Assembly: GCF_000719775.1 (NCBI RefSeq)
Contig: NZ_JOHR01000001.1
Coordinates: 434,001 to 498,000 of the forward strand
Source: Streptomyces sp. NRRL F-5135
GTDB lineage: Bacteria; Actinomycetota; Actinomycetes; Streptomycetales; Streptomycetaceae
DNA length: 64,000 bases
Direction: 5' to 3'
Below, piece by piece: positions 27,947 to 37,067 of the stretch. Position 1 is the stretch's first letter. Every line of letters starts with the position of its first letter. A model generated the notes under the pieces. That model was given only the letters and a program-made list of their open reading frames with translations. It had not been told where the DNA came from and ran no database searches. Both the position numbers and the translations under genes were made by a program.

Positions 27947-28957
27947 ATGCCGAAGCCACCCCGTTCCTCTCTGCACTCCCTGCGGCTCTACCCGGTCAAG
28001 TCGATGGCCGGCGTCACGCGGGACAGCGCCGTGGTGGAACCGTGGGGCCTGGCCGGGGACCGGCGTTGGACACTGGTGGACGACACGGGGAGGGTGGTCA
28101 CACAGCGCCAGCAGCCACGACTGGCGCTGATCGTCGCGCACACGCTGCCGGACGGCGGGATCCGGCTGCACGTGCCCGGCCTCGCCCCGCTCACGGTCGC
28201 CGTTCCGTCCCCCGTGGACGCGCGCCCGTCCGGAGCCGGCGTCGACGGCGGCACGGTCGTGGTGGACATCTTCGGCACCAAGGTGGAGGCGGTACCCGTC
28301 ACCGCGCGCCCGTCGGGCCCGGACGGCATGTGTGTCACCGGCACGGACGGTACGGAGCGTACGCGCGGTGCGGACGGCGGCAACGGCACGGACGGCACCG
28401 GCGGCGCCGCGAACGGCACGGACGGCTTCGGCGGTGCGGAGGACGAGGGCGGCGTCGACCGACGGCTCAGCGCGTTCCTCGGCCTGGACGTCCGGCTCGT
28501 CCACCTCGACGACCCGGCCCGGCGCCGCCCCGTGAACCCGCTCTACGCGCGCCCCGGCGAAACGGTGAGCTTCGCGGACGGCTTCCCCCTCCTGGTCACC
28601 ACCACGGCCTCGCTCGACGCCCTCAACTCCCTCGTCGCACAGGGTGACCACCCTGACGAGGGTCCCCTGCCCATGGACCGGTTCCGGCCGAATCTCGTGG
28701 TGACGGGCACGGCCCCCTGGGCGGAGGACGACTGGCAGCGGATCGCCGTCGGGGACATCACCTTCCGGGTCACCAAACCCTGCGGTCGGTGTGTCATCAC
28801 CACCACCGACCAGGCCACGGCGGAGCGCGGCAAGGAACCGTTGCGCACGCTCGGCCGCTACCGCCGGTTCGGCGGCAAGTTGCTCTTCGGACAGAACCTC
28901 GTCCCCGAGGCCACGGGCACGCTGCGGACCGGCGATCCGGTGACTGTCCTGGACTGA
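27947..28957 (+). CDS. MOSC domain protein (YcbX/mARC-like)
   Basis: 336 aa. The N-terminal MOSC beta-barrel (LHSLRLYPVKSMAGV, WGLAGDRRWTLVD) is followed by the MOSC domain (about 185-336) with FRPNLVVTG, FRVTKPCGRCVITTTDQATAE holding the molybdenum-cofactor Cys, and GKLLFGQNL. Such proteins carry sulphur or reduce N-hydroxylated compounds with a redox partner. Residues about 128-168 are a Gly/Asp/Thr insert with repeats such as TDGT and NGTDG, placed between the two parts and absent from most relatives. ATG follows DUF6643 by 37 bp. Confidence 0.87.
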   Translation: MPKPPRSSLHSLRLYPVKSMAGVTRDSAVVEPWGLAGDRRWTLVDDTGRVVTQRQQPRLALIVAHTLPDGGIRLHVPGLAPLTVAVPSPVDARPSGAGVDGGTVVVDIFGTKVEAVPVTARPSGPDGMCVTGTDGTERTRGADGGNGTDGTGGAANGTDGFGGAEDEGGVDRRLSAFLGLDVRLVHLDDPARRRPVNPLYARPGETVSFADGFPLLVTTTASLDALNSLVAQGDHPDEGPLPMDRFRPNLVVTGTAPWAEDDWQRIAVGDITFRVTKPCGRCVITTTDQATAERGKEPLRTLGRYRRFGGKLLFGQNLVPEATGTLRTGDPVTVLD

Positions 28958-29088
28958 GCGTGCACCGAGGCGTGCTCCGTGCGCCCCCGTCCGCCCTGTG
29001 TTATCACGCCCCTTACGGGAAACACGAAGCAGCAGTGAGGGGTCCTGCGCCCGGCGCGTGCGCGGCGCCACTCCGGGCCACCGCAGAC

Positions 29089-29733
29089 ATGGGGACATGG
29101 GGAGACGGAAGGGGGTTCGGAACGTTGCGGACCATCGTGGGGCTCTGGCGTTGGCGGCACAACCCTCTGTACAGAGGAACCGATCTCGCGGAGGCGTGGG
29201 CCGCCCTGACGGCGCTCCTGCTGCTCGTGCTCGGCGCCCCGGCCGCCGGCCTGGTCTCCGGGAACCTGGCGGACGCCACGCTGCGCAAGACCGTACGGGA
29301 GCAGCACGAGCAGCGCCACCGTACGACCGCCGTGGTCGTCGGCCGCGACGCGAAGCCGCGCTTCACCGCGTACGACACGGAGTCGCCCGCGGAGCCCGGC
29401 TCGGGCGTCCGCGTGCACGCCTCCTGGCGCGCGCCCGACGGCGGCGCGCGCACCGGCCAGGTCTCCGCTCCGCTGTACACGCCGCGCGCCGGTGACAGGT
29501 TCACGCTCTGGACCGACCCGCAGGGCCGGCCGGTGCGCGCGCCGATGAACGTCTCGTCGGCCCGTTTCCACGCCGTCATGGCCGGAATCGGAACCGTGCT
29601 CCTGGCCTCGGGAGTGATCGAGGGCGGCCGGCGGCTGGTCGTATGGCGGCTCGTCCAGCGGCGGTACAGGCGGCTCGACCAGGCGTGGGCCCAGGTCGGG
29701 CCCGACTGGGGGCGTACCGGCACCGGCAGTTGA
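29089..29733 (+). CDS. Rv1733c-like membrane protein
   Basis: 214 aa from the ATG at 29089. A conserved start (GLWRWRHNPLYRGTDLAEAW) leads into a membrane helix (about 38-58). An extracytoplasmic domain of about 100 residues with AVVVGRD, APLYTPRAGDRFTLWTDPQGR follows, then a second helix (about 165-185) and a basic tail. This is the layout of the Rv1733c family (SCO Streptomyces homologues), of unknown function. A TTG at 29125 would give the shorter form seen in many relatives and is a real alternative. Confidence 0.78.
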   Translation: MGTWGDGRGFGTLRTIVGLWRWRHNPLYRGTDLAEAWAALTALLLLVLGAPAAGLVSGNLADATLRKTVREQHEQRHRTTAVVVGRDAKPRFTAYDTESPAEPGSGVRVHASWRAPDGGARTGQVSAPLYTPRAGDRFTLWTDPQGRPVRAPMNVSSARFHAVMAGIGTVLLASGVIEGGRRLVVWRLVQRRYRRLDQAWAQVGPDWGRTGTGS

Positions 29734-29986
29734 CGCCGCGCGGGCGGTCCGGCCGGGTTCCGACGCGCGCCGGCCGCCACCACTCCCGCCATCTGCACAG
29801 ATCAGTCCGGGACGTATCCGAGCAGTCCTCCCTCTCGCGTCAACTTCGCGGTGTGGCGCGCGCTACGGTGGTGCCGACCGGTCTCGCTCTTGCGGCCGGG
29901 GGCCGGGGCCGGCACCCGGGACGGCAGGGCACGCGCGGACGTATCCGCGGTCGCGCACACGCACGAGGTGGGGGCACAACAGCGCC

Positions 29987-32401
29987 ATGGCACAGGGCAC
30001 GGTCCAGGTGACACACACCGGTACATCGCGTTGGCGGCGCCGCACGGGCGAGTACGCCTCCCTCGCCGCGGCGCTGGAGGCGGCCGGTGACGGTGACATC
30101 CTGACCATCGCCCCGGGCACCTACCGGGAGAATCTGGTGGTCACGCGCGCGGTCACGCTGCGCGGCCCGGACGGGGCGGCGGGCTCGGTCCGCCTGGCGC
30201 CCCTGGACGGGGTCCCGCTGACCGTGCGGGCCTCCGCCACGGTCCAGGACCTCCATGTGGAGGGCCAGGACACGGCGGCCCCCGCGCTGCTCGTCGAGGA
30301 CGGCGCGCCCGAGCTGTCCAACCTGCGGATCGTGACCCGTTCGGCGGCCGGCCTGGAGGTGCGGGGGGCCGCCCGCCCCACCGTCCGGCGCTGCTCCGTC
30401 GACAATCCGGCGGGCGTGGGCATCGGCGTGCTCGACGGGTCGGGCGGGGTGTTCGAGGAGTGCGAGGTGCTCGCGGCGGGGCAGGCCGGCGTCTCGGTGC
30501 GCGGCGGCGCGCATCCGCGTCTGGAGCGCTGCCGGATCCACCACGCCTCGGGCGCGGGCCTGTCGGTGACCGGCGAGGGCAGCGGCCTGGAGGCGATCGG
30601 CTGCGAGGTGTACGAGATCAAGGGCACCGGCGTGCAGATCGCCTCGCGGGGCTCGGCCCACCTCACGGACTCCTCCGTGCACCGCACCTCGGCCGACGGG
30701 ATAACCCTGGACACCGACGCGGTGCTCACGCTCTCCGACTGCGACATCCACGACATCCCGGAGAACGCGGTCGACCTGCGCTCGCGTTCGGTCCTCACCC
30801 TGACCCGCTCCACGGTCCGGCACTTCGGCCGCAACGGGCTCTCGGTCTGGGATCCGGGGACCCGCGTGGACGCCAACCAGTGCGAGATCCACGACAGCAC
30901 GGGCGACTATCCGGCCGTCTGGGTCAGCGACGGCGCCACCGCCGTGCTCGACTCCTGCCGGGTGCGGGACGTGCCGGACGCGCTGTTCGTGCTCGACCGC
31001 GGGTCCCGGGTGGACGTGGTCGACAGCGATCTGTCGTCGGTGCGCAACACGGCGGTGTCGGTGAGCGACGGCGCCACCGCGCAGCTGGACGACTGCCGGA
31101 TCAAGGATGTGTCCACGGGGGCCTGGTTCCGTGACCACGGCAGCGGCGGGACGCTCAACTCCTGCACGATCGACACCGTCCAGACCGGCGTCATCGTCAC
31201 CAAGGGCGCCGACCCGACCATCGAGCGGTGCACGGTCACCTCGCCCGCCGAGGCCGGCTTCTACGTCTCCGCCGAGGGCCGGGGATCCTTCCACCACTGC
31301 CGGGTGACGGGCAGCGGCGGCTACGGCTTCCATGTGATGGACGGCTGCCGTACGACGCTCACCCGCTGCCGCACGGAGCGCTGTGCGCGCGGCGGGTACG
31401 AGTTCCCCGAGGACGGCCCGACCGCCGAGGACTGCACCAGCGACGAGAGCGGTGTGCTGACCCCGCCGGTCCCGGAACCGCCGTCCGTGCTGACGGCGAC
31501 CCAGTCGTCGCCGGGGCTGCTCGGCGGTGTTCCGGCCCGGTCCGCCGCCACGGCGGCCCCGGCGCCCGAGAGCGTCCCCGACCGGCCCGCGCGCGCCTCG
31601 GACGAGGTCCTTTCCGAACTGGACGCGCTGGTGGGGCTGGAGAGCGTGAAGCGGGAGGTCCGGGCGCTCACCGACATGATCGAGGTGGGCCGCCGGCGCA
31701 AGGAGGCGGGGCTCAAGGCCGCGTCCGTCCGCCGCCACCTGGTGTTCACGGGCAACCCCGGGACCGGAAAGACGACGGTCGCGCGGCTGTACGGCGAGAT
31801 CCTGCACTCCCTCGAGGTGCTGGAGCGCGGGCACCTCGTCGAGGTGTCCCGGGTGGATCTGGTCGGCGAGCACATCGGCTCGACCGCGATCCGCACCCAG
31901 GAGGCGTTCGACCGGGCGCGTGGCGGGGTGCTCTTCATCGACGAGGCGTACGCGCTGTCCCCCGAGGACTCCGGGCGCGACTTCGGCAAGGAGGCCATCG
32001 ACACGCTGGTGAAACTGATGGAGGACCACCGGGACGCGGTGGTGGTGATCGTCGCGGGCTACACCGCCGAGATGGAGCGCTTCCTCACCGTCAACCCGGG
32101 CGTGGCCTCCCGGTTCTCACGGACGATCACCTTCAGCGACTACGTGCCCGAGGAGCTGCTGCGGATCGTGGAGCAGCAGTCCGAGGAACATGAGTACCGG
32201 CTGGCGGAGGGCACGGGCGAGGCGCTGTTGAAGTACTTCACGGCCCTGCCCAAGGGTCCGGCCTTCGGCAATGGCCGCACCGCGCGCCAGACGTTCGAGT
32301 CGATGGTGGAGCGGCACGCCGGGCGGGTGGCCCAGCTGCCGCTCACCAGCACGGACGATCTGACGCTGCTCTACGCGGACGACCTGCCCGAGCTGCCCTG
32401 A
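29987..32401 (+). CDS. Beta-helix repeat protein fused to a CbxX-type AAA+ ATPase
   Basis: 804 aa. Residues about 20-490 form a right-handed parallel beta-helix built from about 20 turns with recurring motifs (GDILTIAPGTYRENLVV, then units such as ...VRGGAHPRLERCRIH... and ...VSDGATAVLDSCRVRD...), as in carbohydrate-binding CASH/PbH1 proteins. A Pro/Ala linker leads to a CbxX/CfqX (EccA-like) AAA+ domain from about 538: LVGLESVKREV, Walker A GNPGTGKTT (about 589), Walker B GGVLFIDEAY (about 646), and NGRTARQTFE near the end with candidate arginine residues. No signal peptide, so it is cytoplasmic. Function unknown; I infer a scaffold or remodelling machine acting on a filament or polymer. It converges with and overlaps the next gene's 3' end by 31 bp. 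Confidence 0.88.
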   Translation: MAQGTVQVTHTGTSRWRRRTGEYASLAAALEAAGDGDILTIAPGTYRENLVVTRAVTLRGPDGAAGSVRLAPLDGVPLTVRASATVQDLHVEGQDTAAPALLVEDGAPELSNLRIVTRSAAGLEVRGAARPTVRRCSVDNPAGVGIGVLDGSGGVFEECEVLAAGQAGVSVRGGAHPRLERCRIHHASGAGLSVTGEGSGLEAIGCEVYEIKGTGVQIASRGSAHLTDSSVHRTSADGITLDTDAVLTLSDCDIHDIPENAVDLRSRSVLTLTRSTVRHFGRNGLSVWDPGTRVDANQCEIHDSTGDYPAVWVSDGATAVLDSCRVRDVPDALFVLDRGSRVDVVDSDLSSVRNTAVSVSDGATAQLDDCRIKDVSTGAWFRDHGSGGTLNSCTIDTVQTGVIVTKGADPTIERCTVTSPAEAGFYVSAEGRGSFHHCRVTGSGGYGFHVMDGCRTTLTRCRTERCARGGYEFPEDGPTAEDCTSDESGVLTPPVPEPPSVLTATQSSPGLLGGVPARSAATAAPAPESVPDRPARASDEVLSELDALVGLESVKREVRALTDMIEVGRRRKEAGLKAASVRRHLVFTGNPGTGKTTVARLYGEILHSLEVLERGHLVEVSRVDLVGEHIGSTAIRTQEAFDRARGGVLFIDEAYALSPEDSGRDFGKEAIDTLVKLMEDHRDAVVVIVAGYTAEMERFLTVNPGVASRFSRTITFSDYVPEELLRIVEQQSEEHEYRLAEGTGEALLKYFTALPKGPAFGNGRTARQTFESMVERHAGRVAQLPLTSTDDLTLLYADDLPELP

Positions 32402-35142
32402 CTCCTCCCCGGCGTGTCCTGAGTGCCCGGCGTGCGCCGGGTGCCGTGGCCCTGGGAGTCCCCGTGCGGCTCCGCGGGCTCCGCACGTCCCTCGCCCGCC
32501 CCGGCGGTGACCGTCGCCGATACGGCCGTCGTCGGCGCGGCCCCCGCCGGTCCTGGCGCCACCGGCCCGGCCGCCTCGGTTCCCGGCCGGGAGCCCTCGT
32601 GGCGCTGCTGGGGCAGCAGGGGCGGCGGCAGCTGGTCCAGCAGCTCGGTCCGCTCCTCGGCGAAGACCGGGTCCGCCTGGTAGTCGGAGTGCCCGAGGAT
32701 CGGTTCGGGCAACGGGTGGTCGGCCGTACGCCCGTAGGCGAGCGGATCCAGCAGCGGTCCGCGGTCCACCTCGGGGCGGTCCCCCTCGGCGGGGACCAGG
32801 ACCGGCCCGCCGATCGGGTCGGTGTCGCGCCACAGATTGCGCCAGCAGTGCAGTTCGCGGCTGAGGGCGGACAGGTGCGCGGCTCCGAAGTAGGCGGGGA
32901 ACCAGCGGCCGTACAGCCGTTCCAACGGCGAACCATAGGTCAGCAGCGCCACCCGGTGGCGGGTCGCGTCCGGCAGCTGCCACACGGCGGCGGCGGCCAG
33001 CACGCTGCCCTGGGAGTGGCCGGAGAGGACGAGCCGGCCGCCGGTGCGGCGGGTCCAGGAGGCGATCCGCCAGGTGAGGTCGGGAACGGCTCGTTCGGCG
33101 TAACACGGGGGCGCGAAGGGGTGGGCCGCACGCGGCCAGAACGTACCTACGTCCCAGAGTATGCCGATGGTGCGGCGGGCCGAAGCGTCCCGGTAGGCGC
33201 GGCGGCCCCAGGTGACGAACAGTATGAAACCGAGGCCGACCAGCCAGGAGCCCAGCGCCTGGGCGGTGTCGGCGACGGACTGCACGAGGGAGGAGTCGGT
33301 GCTGTCCGCGGCCTGTCCCGGCACCTCCCCGCTCGCCCAGGAACCGAGGACGGCGGCGGCGCCGAGCAGCAGGGCGGTCCCGGAGAGTACGGCGACGAGG
33401 CGGGGGGCGAAGTCGGTGAGTCCCGCCCTGGCCCTGGCACCGGCGATCTGCCGGGTCCGCAGGCCGTCGGACGCCGCCCGCCGGCCCCTCGGGCCCCCGG
33501 GGGTGCTCGCCCCCTCGCCGAGTTCGACGGGCCGGTACTCCGCTTCGACCAGCGGGGCCAGCAGACGGGTGACCCGCCGGGTCCGCGCGAGGAGCAGCAC
33601 GACCGGTACGAGCAGCAGCACCAGGAGTACCGGGATCACGGCCGCCTGCCAGCTCAGCAGCACCGGCGGGCCCACGATCGCGCCGTCGCCCGTGCCGGGC
33701 GTGGCGTCCTTGTCGAGCCAGTCGGCGACGCGCTGGGCGACCCCGCCGGTCATCACCCCGCCCAGGCCGCAGGCGAGCATCGCGACGGCGGGCCCGCCGA
33801 GGCCGCGCATCGCCACCCTCGGGTGCCGGGAGCGGCGGTGCAGCGCGTGGGCGGTGACGGCGAGCGAGACGACCAGGGCGAGCTGGGCCAGCGTTATCCA
33901 CCGGAAGGTCAGATTGCCGGGCAGCGCGCCGGCGGAGACCCAGCCGGGGCGGGACCAGGCGGCGTAGCAGGCGGCCAGGCCGAGCAGGACGAGCGAGCCG
34001 GCCGGCAGCCAGGTGACCAGGATCCGGTCGAGACCTGCGTCGCGTCTGCGCTCGCTGCGGCCCCTGCTGCACACCACCCAGACCACCACGCCCGCGCAGA
34101 CCGCGATCGCCGCCTGGAGCAGCCCGCCCGCGGACTGCGCCGTGGCGCCCCCGAGGCGCCGGTCGTGGTCGACTGCCGCGGCGGTGAGGGCCCCGGCGAC
34201 GGTGAGGAAACCCGCGGCGGTGTGCGCGGCACGCAGCCTGGCGACCAGCCGGCGTCCGTACCAGAAGCCGGGACGGCCGAGCGCGGGACGGACGGTGACA
34301 CGGCGTCCGGCCCCGGTGATCCCGGGCCCCCGCTCCCGGTGCCGGTCCCCGTCGGCTCCCTCCGCGTCCTCGCCGGGCCCGCTGTCGTCGTCTCCCGCGC
34401 CGGTGGCGGGGACGGCGTGCGCACCGGCGTTCCCCGCCGTGTCCGTCTCGGCGTTCGTGTCGGTGTCCGTGCCTGTTCCCGGGGTGTCGTCGTCCGTGAG
34501 CGGGCGCTGGGCCTCGTACGCGCTCCAGGTGCGGTTGGACAGGTACCACAGCAGGGTCACCAGCGCGACGGGCACCACCGCGGCGAGCGCGAGGCGCCGC
34601 CCGGGCTGCGACCACCAGCCGTGCCCCTCCGGGGCGAGGAAGCCGAGCCAGGACCGGCCCTCGACACAGCGCGGCGAACCCGCGCACTGCCACGCCGTCA
34701 GGTCCAGCGCCACCTCGCAGGCCGCGGCGGTCAGAGTCACGGTCAGGGTCAGCGCCACCAGCCGGACCAGTACGCCGTACAGCCGCTGGGACCTGCCGAG
34801 GCCCGTGGTGGCGGGCCGCATCCAGTGGGCGAGGTTGACGACCATGAAGGGCAGCAGGAGCAGCCACAGGGCGCGTGAGCCGTTGCCGGAGGTCAGATTG
34901 GACCAGCAGTACGCCTCGGGGATCGGCCGCTCGCCGTACCGCTCGGGGTGGCGCTCCGCGTCGGCGTCGTCGGCCCGCCGGTAGACCGCGGCCGTCCTGT
35001 CGCCGGTGACCCGTACCGTCCGCGGATCGTCGAGCATCTCCTGCGGGGTGGCACCGCCGACGCCGTGCACGAGCAGTTCGAGTGCGGCTCCGCCGCTGCG
35101 CGGCCGCTGGGTGTCAGGGGGCACGTCGGGACTCGCTCTCAC
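32371..35142 (-). CDS. Large membrane protein with lipase-like GHSQG motif
   Basis: About 923 aa from the GTG at 35142; an upstream ATG at 35277 in frame would add a low-complexity extension. The N-terminal part has a conserved block (LELLVHGVGGATPQEMLDDP) that looks like the oxyanion region of an alpha/beta hydrolase. Many hydrophobic segments (about eight or more) cover residues 100-620. The C-terminal soluble part carries LVLSGHSQGSVLAAAAVWQL, a nucleophile elbow with candidate Ser, plus WRNLWRDTDPIGGPV. This may be a membrane-embedded esterase-like enzyme. Family is a Streptomyces hypothetical as far as I recall. Its 3' end overlaps the beta-helix/AAA gene tail to tail. Confidence 0.8.
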   Translation of the reverse strand: MRASPDVPPDTQRPRSGGAALELLVHGVGGATPQEMLDDPRTVRVTGDRTAAVYRRADDADAERHPERYGERPIPEAYCWSNLTSGNGSRALWLLLLPFMVVNLAHWMRPATTGLGRSQRLYGVLVRLVALTLTVTLTAAACEVALDLTAWQCAGSPRCVEGRSWLGFLAPEGHGWWSQPGRRLALAAVVPVALVTLLWYLSNRTWSAYEAQRPLTDDDTPGTGTDTDTNAETDTAGNAGAHAVPATGAGDDDSGPGEDAEGADGDRHRERGPGITGAGRRVTVRPALGRPGFWYGRRLVARLRAAHTAAGFLTVAGALTAAAVDHDRRLGGATAQSAGGLLQAAIAVCAGVVVWVVCSRGRSERRRDAGLDRILVTWLPAGSLVLLGLAACYAAWSRPGWVSAGALPGNLTFRWITLAQLALVVSLAVTAHALHRRSRHPRVAMRGLGGPAVAMLACGLGGVMTGGVAQRVADWLDKDATPGTGDGAIVGPPVLLSWQAAVIPVLLVLLLVPVVLLLARTRRVTRLLAPLVEAEYRPVELGEGASTPGGPRGRRAASDGLRTRQIAGARARAGLTDFAPRLVAVLSGTALLLGAAAVLGSWASGEVPGQAADSTDSSLVQSVADTAQALGSWLVGLGFILFVTWGRRAYRDASARRTIGILWDVGTFWPRAAHPFAPPCYAERAVPDLTWRIASWTRRTGGRLVLSGHSQGSVLAAAAVWQLPDATRHRVALLTYGSPLERLYGRWFPAYFGAAHLSALSRELHCWRNLWRDTDPIGGPVLVPAEGDRPEVDRGPLLDPLAYGRTADHPLPEPILGHSDYQADPVFAEERTELLDQLPPPLLPQQRHEGSRPGTEAAGPVAPGPAGAAPTTAVSATVTAGAGEGRAEPAEPHGDSQGHGTRRTPGTQDTPGRSQGSSGRSSA

Positions 35143-35444
35143 GCTGGGCCGGATCCGCCGGCGCGGGAGGGCCGCGCCGCTGTCCCAGACACCATCTCCC
35201 CGTCGGCCGGGTCCGCCAACCCCGCGGCATGTGATCAAAGCCCGTGGGAGGATGGGGAACCCGTGACGATCGGACATCCGCCGCCCGCCGGGCACGACGG
35301 GCGGCAGCGGGCGTGCGACGGTACGGGCACGGTGCACGGGGTTGCCGGGTGGCCGTACGGCGTGGCGTCACGCGCGCGTACGGGCCGGGCACGGACGACG
35401 GGTGGACAACGGGTGGACGACAACACGGTGGGACGGGAGCGGCG
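35143..35444. other. Divergent intergenic region (membrane hydrolase / DeoR)
   Basis: About 300 bp. It either is untranslated or partly encodes the N-terminal extension of the membrane protein if its ATG at 35277 is used. It should hold both divergent promoters. No operator or clear promoter was recognised. Confidence 0.35.
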
Positions 35445-36293
35445 GTGAGCGACAACCACAACCTGCTCGCGGAGCAGCGCCGCTCCCTGATCCTCGACGA
35501 GGTGCGCCGGCACGGCGGGGCCCGGGTCAACGACCTGACGCGCAAGCTCAACGTCTCCGACATGACGGTGCGCAGGGACCTGGACGCGCTGGCCCGGCAG
35601 GGCGTCATCGAGAAGGTGCACGGCGGCGCGGTGCCGGTGGCCGAGGCGAGCACGCACGAACCCGGGTTCGAGGCGAAGTCGGGGCTGGAGCTGAGCGCCA
35701 AGGAGGACATCGCGCGGGCGGCGGCGGCGATGGCCGTGCCGGGCAGCGCCATCGCGCTGTCCGGCGGCACCACGACCTACGCGTTGGCACACCATCTGCT
35801 GGACGTACCGGATCTGACGGTGGTGACGAACTCGACGCGCGTCGCCGACGTGTTCCACCTGGCGCAGCAGAGCGGCGGCGCGGGGGCCCGGCATCCGGGC
35901 GCCGCGATGGTGGTGCTGACGGGCGGGGTGCGCACCCCTTCGGACTCGCTGGTGGGGCCGGTGGCCGACCAGGCGATCCGGTCGCTCCACTTCGACGTGG
36001 TCTTCCTCGGGGTGCACGGCATCTCGGTCGAGGCGGGTCTGTCCACCCCGAACCTCGCGGAGGCGGAGACCAACCGCGGGTTCGTGTCGTCGGCCCGCCG
36101 CCTGGTGGTGGTGGCCGATCACACCAAGTGGGGGACGGTGGGACTGAGTTCCTTCGCGAGGCTGGACCAGGTCGACACGCTGGTGACGGACGCGGGACTG
36201 GCCCGGGAGGACCGCGAGGTGATCGCGGAACACCTGCCGCGCCTGGTGGTGGCGGGCGAGCCGGGTGACCCGCCGCCGGCCGAGCGGGACTGA
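35445..36293 (+). CDS. DeoR/GlpR-family transcriptional regulator
   Basis: 282 aa. An N-terminal DeoR winged helix-turn-helix (RSLILDEVRRHGGARVNDL, VSDMTVRRDLDALARQGV, KVHGGAVPV) is followed by the DeoR C-terminal sugar-phosphate sensor (ALSGGTTTYALAHHL, VVLTGGVRTPSDSLVGP, FLGVHGISVEAGLSTPN, VVVADHTKWG). GTG at 35445 has GGGAG about 6 nt upstream. Such regulators respond to phosphorylated sugars, often fructose- or tagatose-related. No sugar operon is adjacent. Confidence 0.92.
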   Translation: MSDNHNLLAEQRRSLILDEVRRHGGARVNDLTRKLNVSDMTVRRDLDALARQGVIEKVHGGAVPVAEASTHEPGFEAKSGLELSAKEDIARAAAAMAVPGSAIALSGGTTTYALAHHLLDVPDLTVVTNSTRVADVFHLAQQSGGAGARHPGAAMVVLTGGVRTPSDSLVGPVADQAIRSLHFDVVFLGVHGISVEAGLSTPNLAEAETNRGFVSSARRLVVVADHTKWGTVGLSSFARLDQVDTLVTDAGLAREDREVIAEHLPRLVVAGEPGDPPPAERD

Positions 36294-36373
36294 GCGGGCG
36301 GGCCGGGCGGGTCCGGTGGACGGCGCGCGGGTGCCGTCCCGTGCCCGGTGGGCGAAGGTGCGGGGCCCCGGCC

Positions 36374-36379
36374 TACGAT
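36374..36379 (+). promoter_or_regulatory. -10-like hexamer for a leaderless SRPBCC transcript
   Basis: TACGAT ends 6 nt before the GTG at 36386. No Shine-Dalgarno sequence is placed correctly for that start, which favours a leaderless message. Confidence 0.4.
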
Positions 36380-36385
36380 CGCGGG

Positions 36386-36826
36386 GTGACCGTGTTCCGG
36401 ATCGACCGCACCACCCGGTTGTCCGCCGCCGAGGCGTGGCGGCGGCTCACCGACTGGCGGGCCCAGGGCGACCGGGTGCCGCTGACGCGTATCTCCGTCA
36501 CGCCCCCGGGCCCCACGCGCGTGGGCACGGTCCTCGTCGCCCGCAGCGGGCTCGGCCCGGTCGCGGTCGACGACCCGATGGAGGTCGTCCACTGGCACCC
36601 GCCGACCCCGGGCACCCCCGGCCGCTGCCGGCTGGAGAAGCGTGGCCGGACCGTGCTCGGCTGGGCCGAGATCCGCGTACGGCGCGACGAGGAACACGGC
36701 GTCACCCGGGTTCGCTGGGAGGAGGAGCTACGGGTCCGCCCGTTGCCCGGGGCGCTCGACGCACTGACGGCGCGGGCGGGACGGCTCGTGTTCGGCCGGG
36801 CGGTGGACGGGCTGCTGCGCGGCTGA
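36386..36826 (+). CDS. SRPBCC-family protein
   Basis: 146 aa, one START/Bet v1-like domain of the polyketide-cyclase/dehydrase type: TVFRIDRTTRLSAAEAWRRL at the start, then VTPPGPTRVGTVLVAR, DPMEVVHWHPP, GWAEIRVR, VRWEEELRVRPLPG and a final helix. It would bind a hydrophobic ligand in a cavity; no catalytic residue is evident. GTG at 36386 with the -10-like TACGAT just upstream. The 240 bp after it hold no convincing gene. Confidence 0.82.
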   Translation: MTVFRIDRTTRLSAAEAWRRLTDWRAQGDRVPLTRISVTPPGPTRVGTVLVARSGLGPVAVDDPMEVVHWHPPTPGTPGRCRLEKRGRTVLGWAEIRVRRDEEHGVTRVRWEEELRVRPLPGALDALTARAGRLVFGRAVDGLLRG

Positions 36827-37067
36827 CGCCCCCGCACGACGGGCAGCGGGCCGCCCGGTACGCCGAACCGCGGCCCGGCCCGACGGACGGCGCACCGGCG
36901 CCGGACCTGGCCCGTACCGACGCGGCGGACCTGACGACGGCCGCCGCGCTCGTCCTGAGCCGGCGGGGCGGCGGCGCCCGCTACGGGGACGGCACGGTGA
37001 CACTGACGGCGCGCCTCGCCGGAGGCGGCACGTCGCGCGCGGTCGGCGACTGACACCGTCCGCCCGG

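Noticed and set aside
36265..37053. 262-aa plus-strand ORF overlapping the SRPBCC gene
   Set aside because: Shadow frame of the SRPBCC gene; the part after 36826 has no start or family-like sequence.
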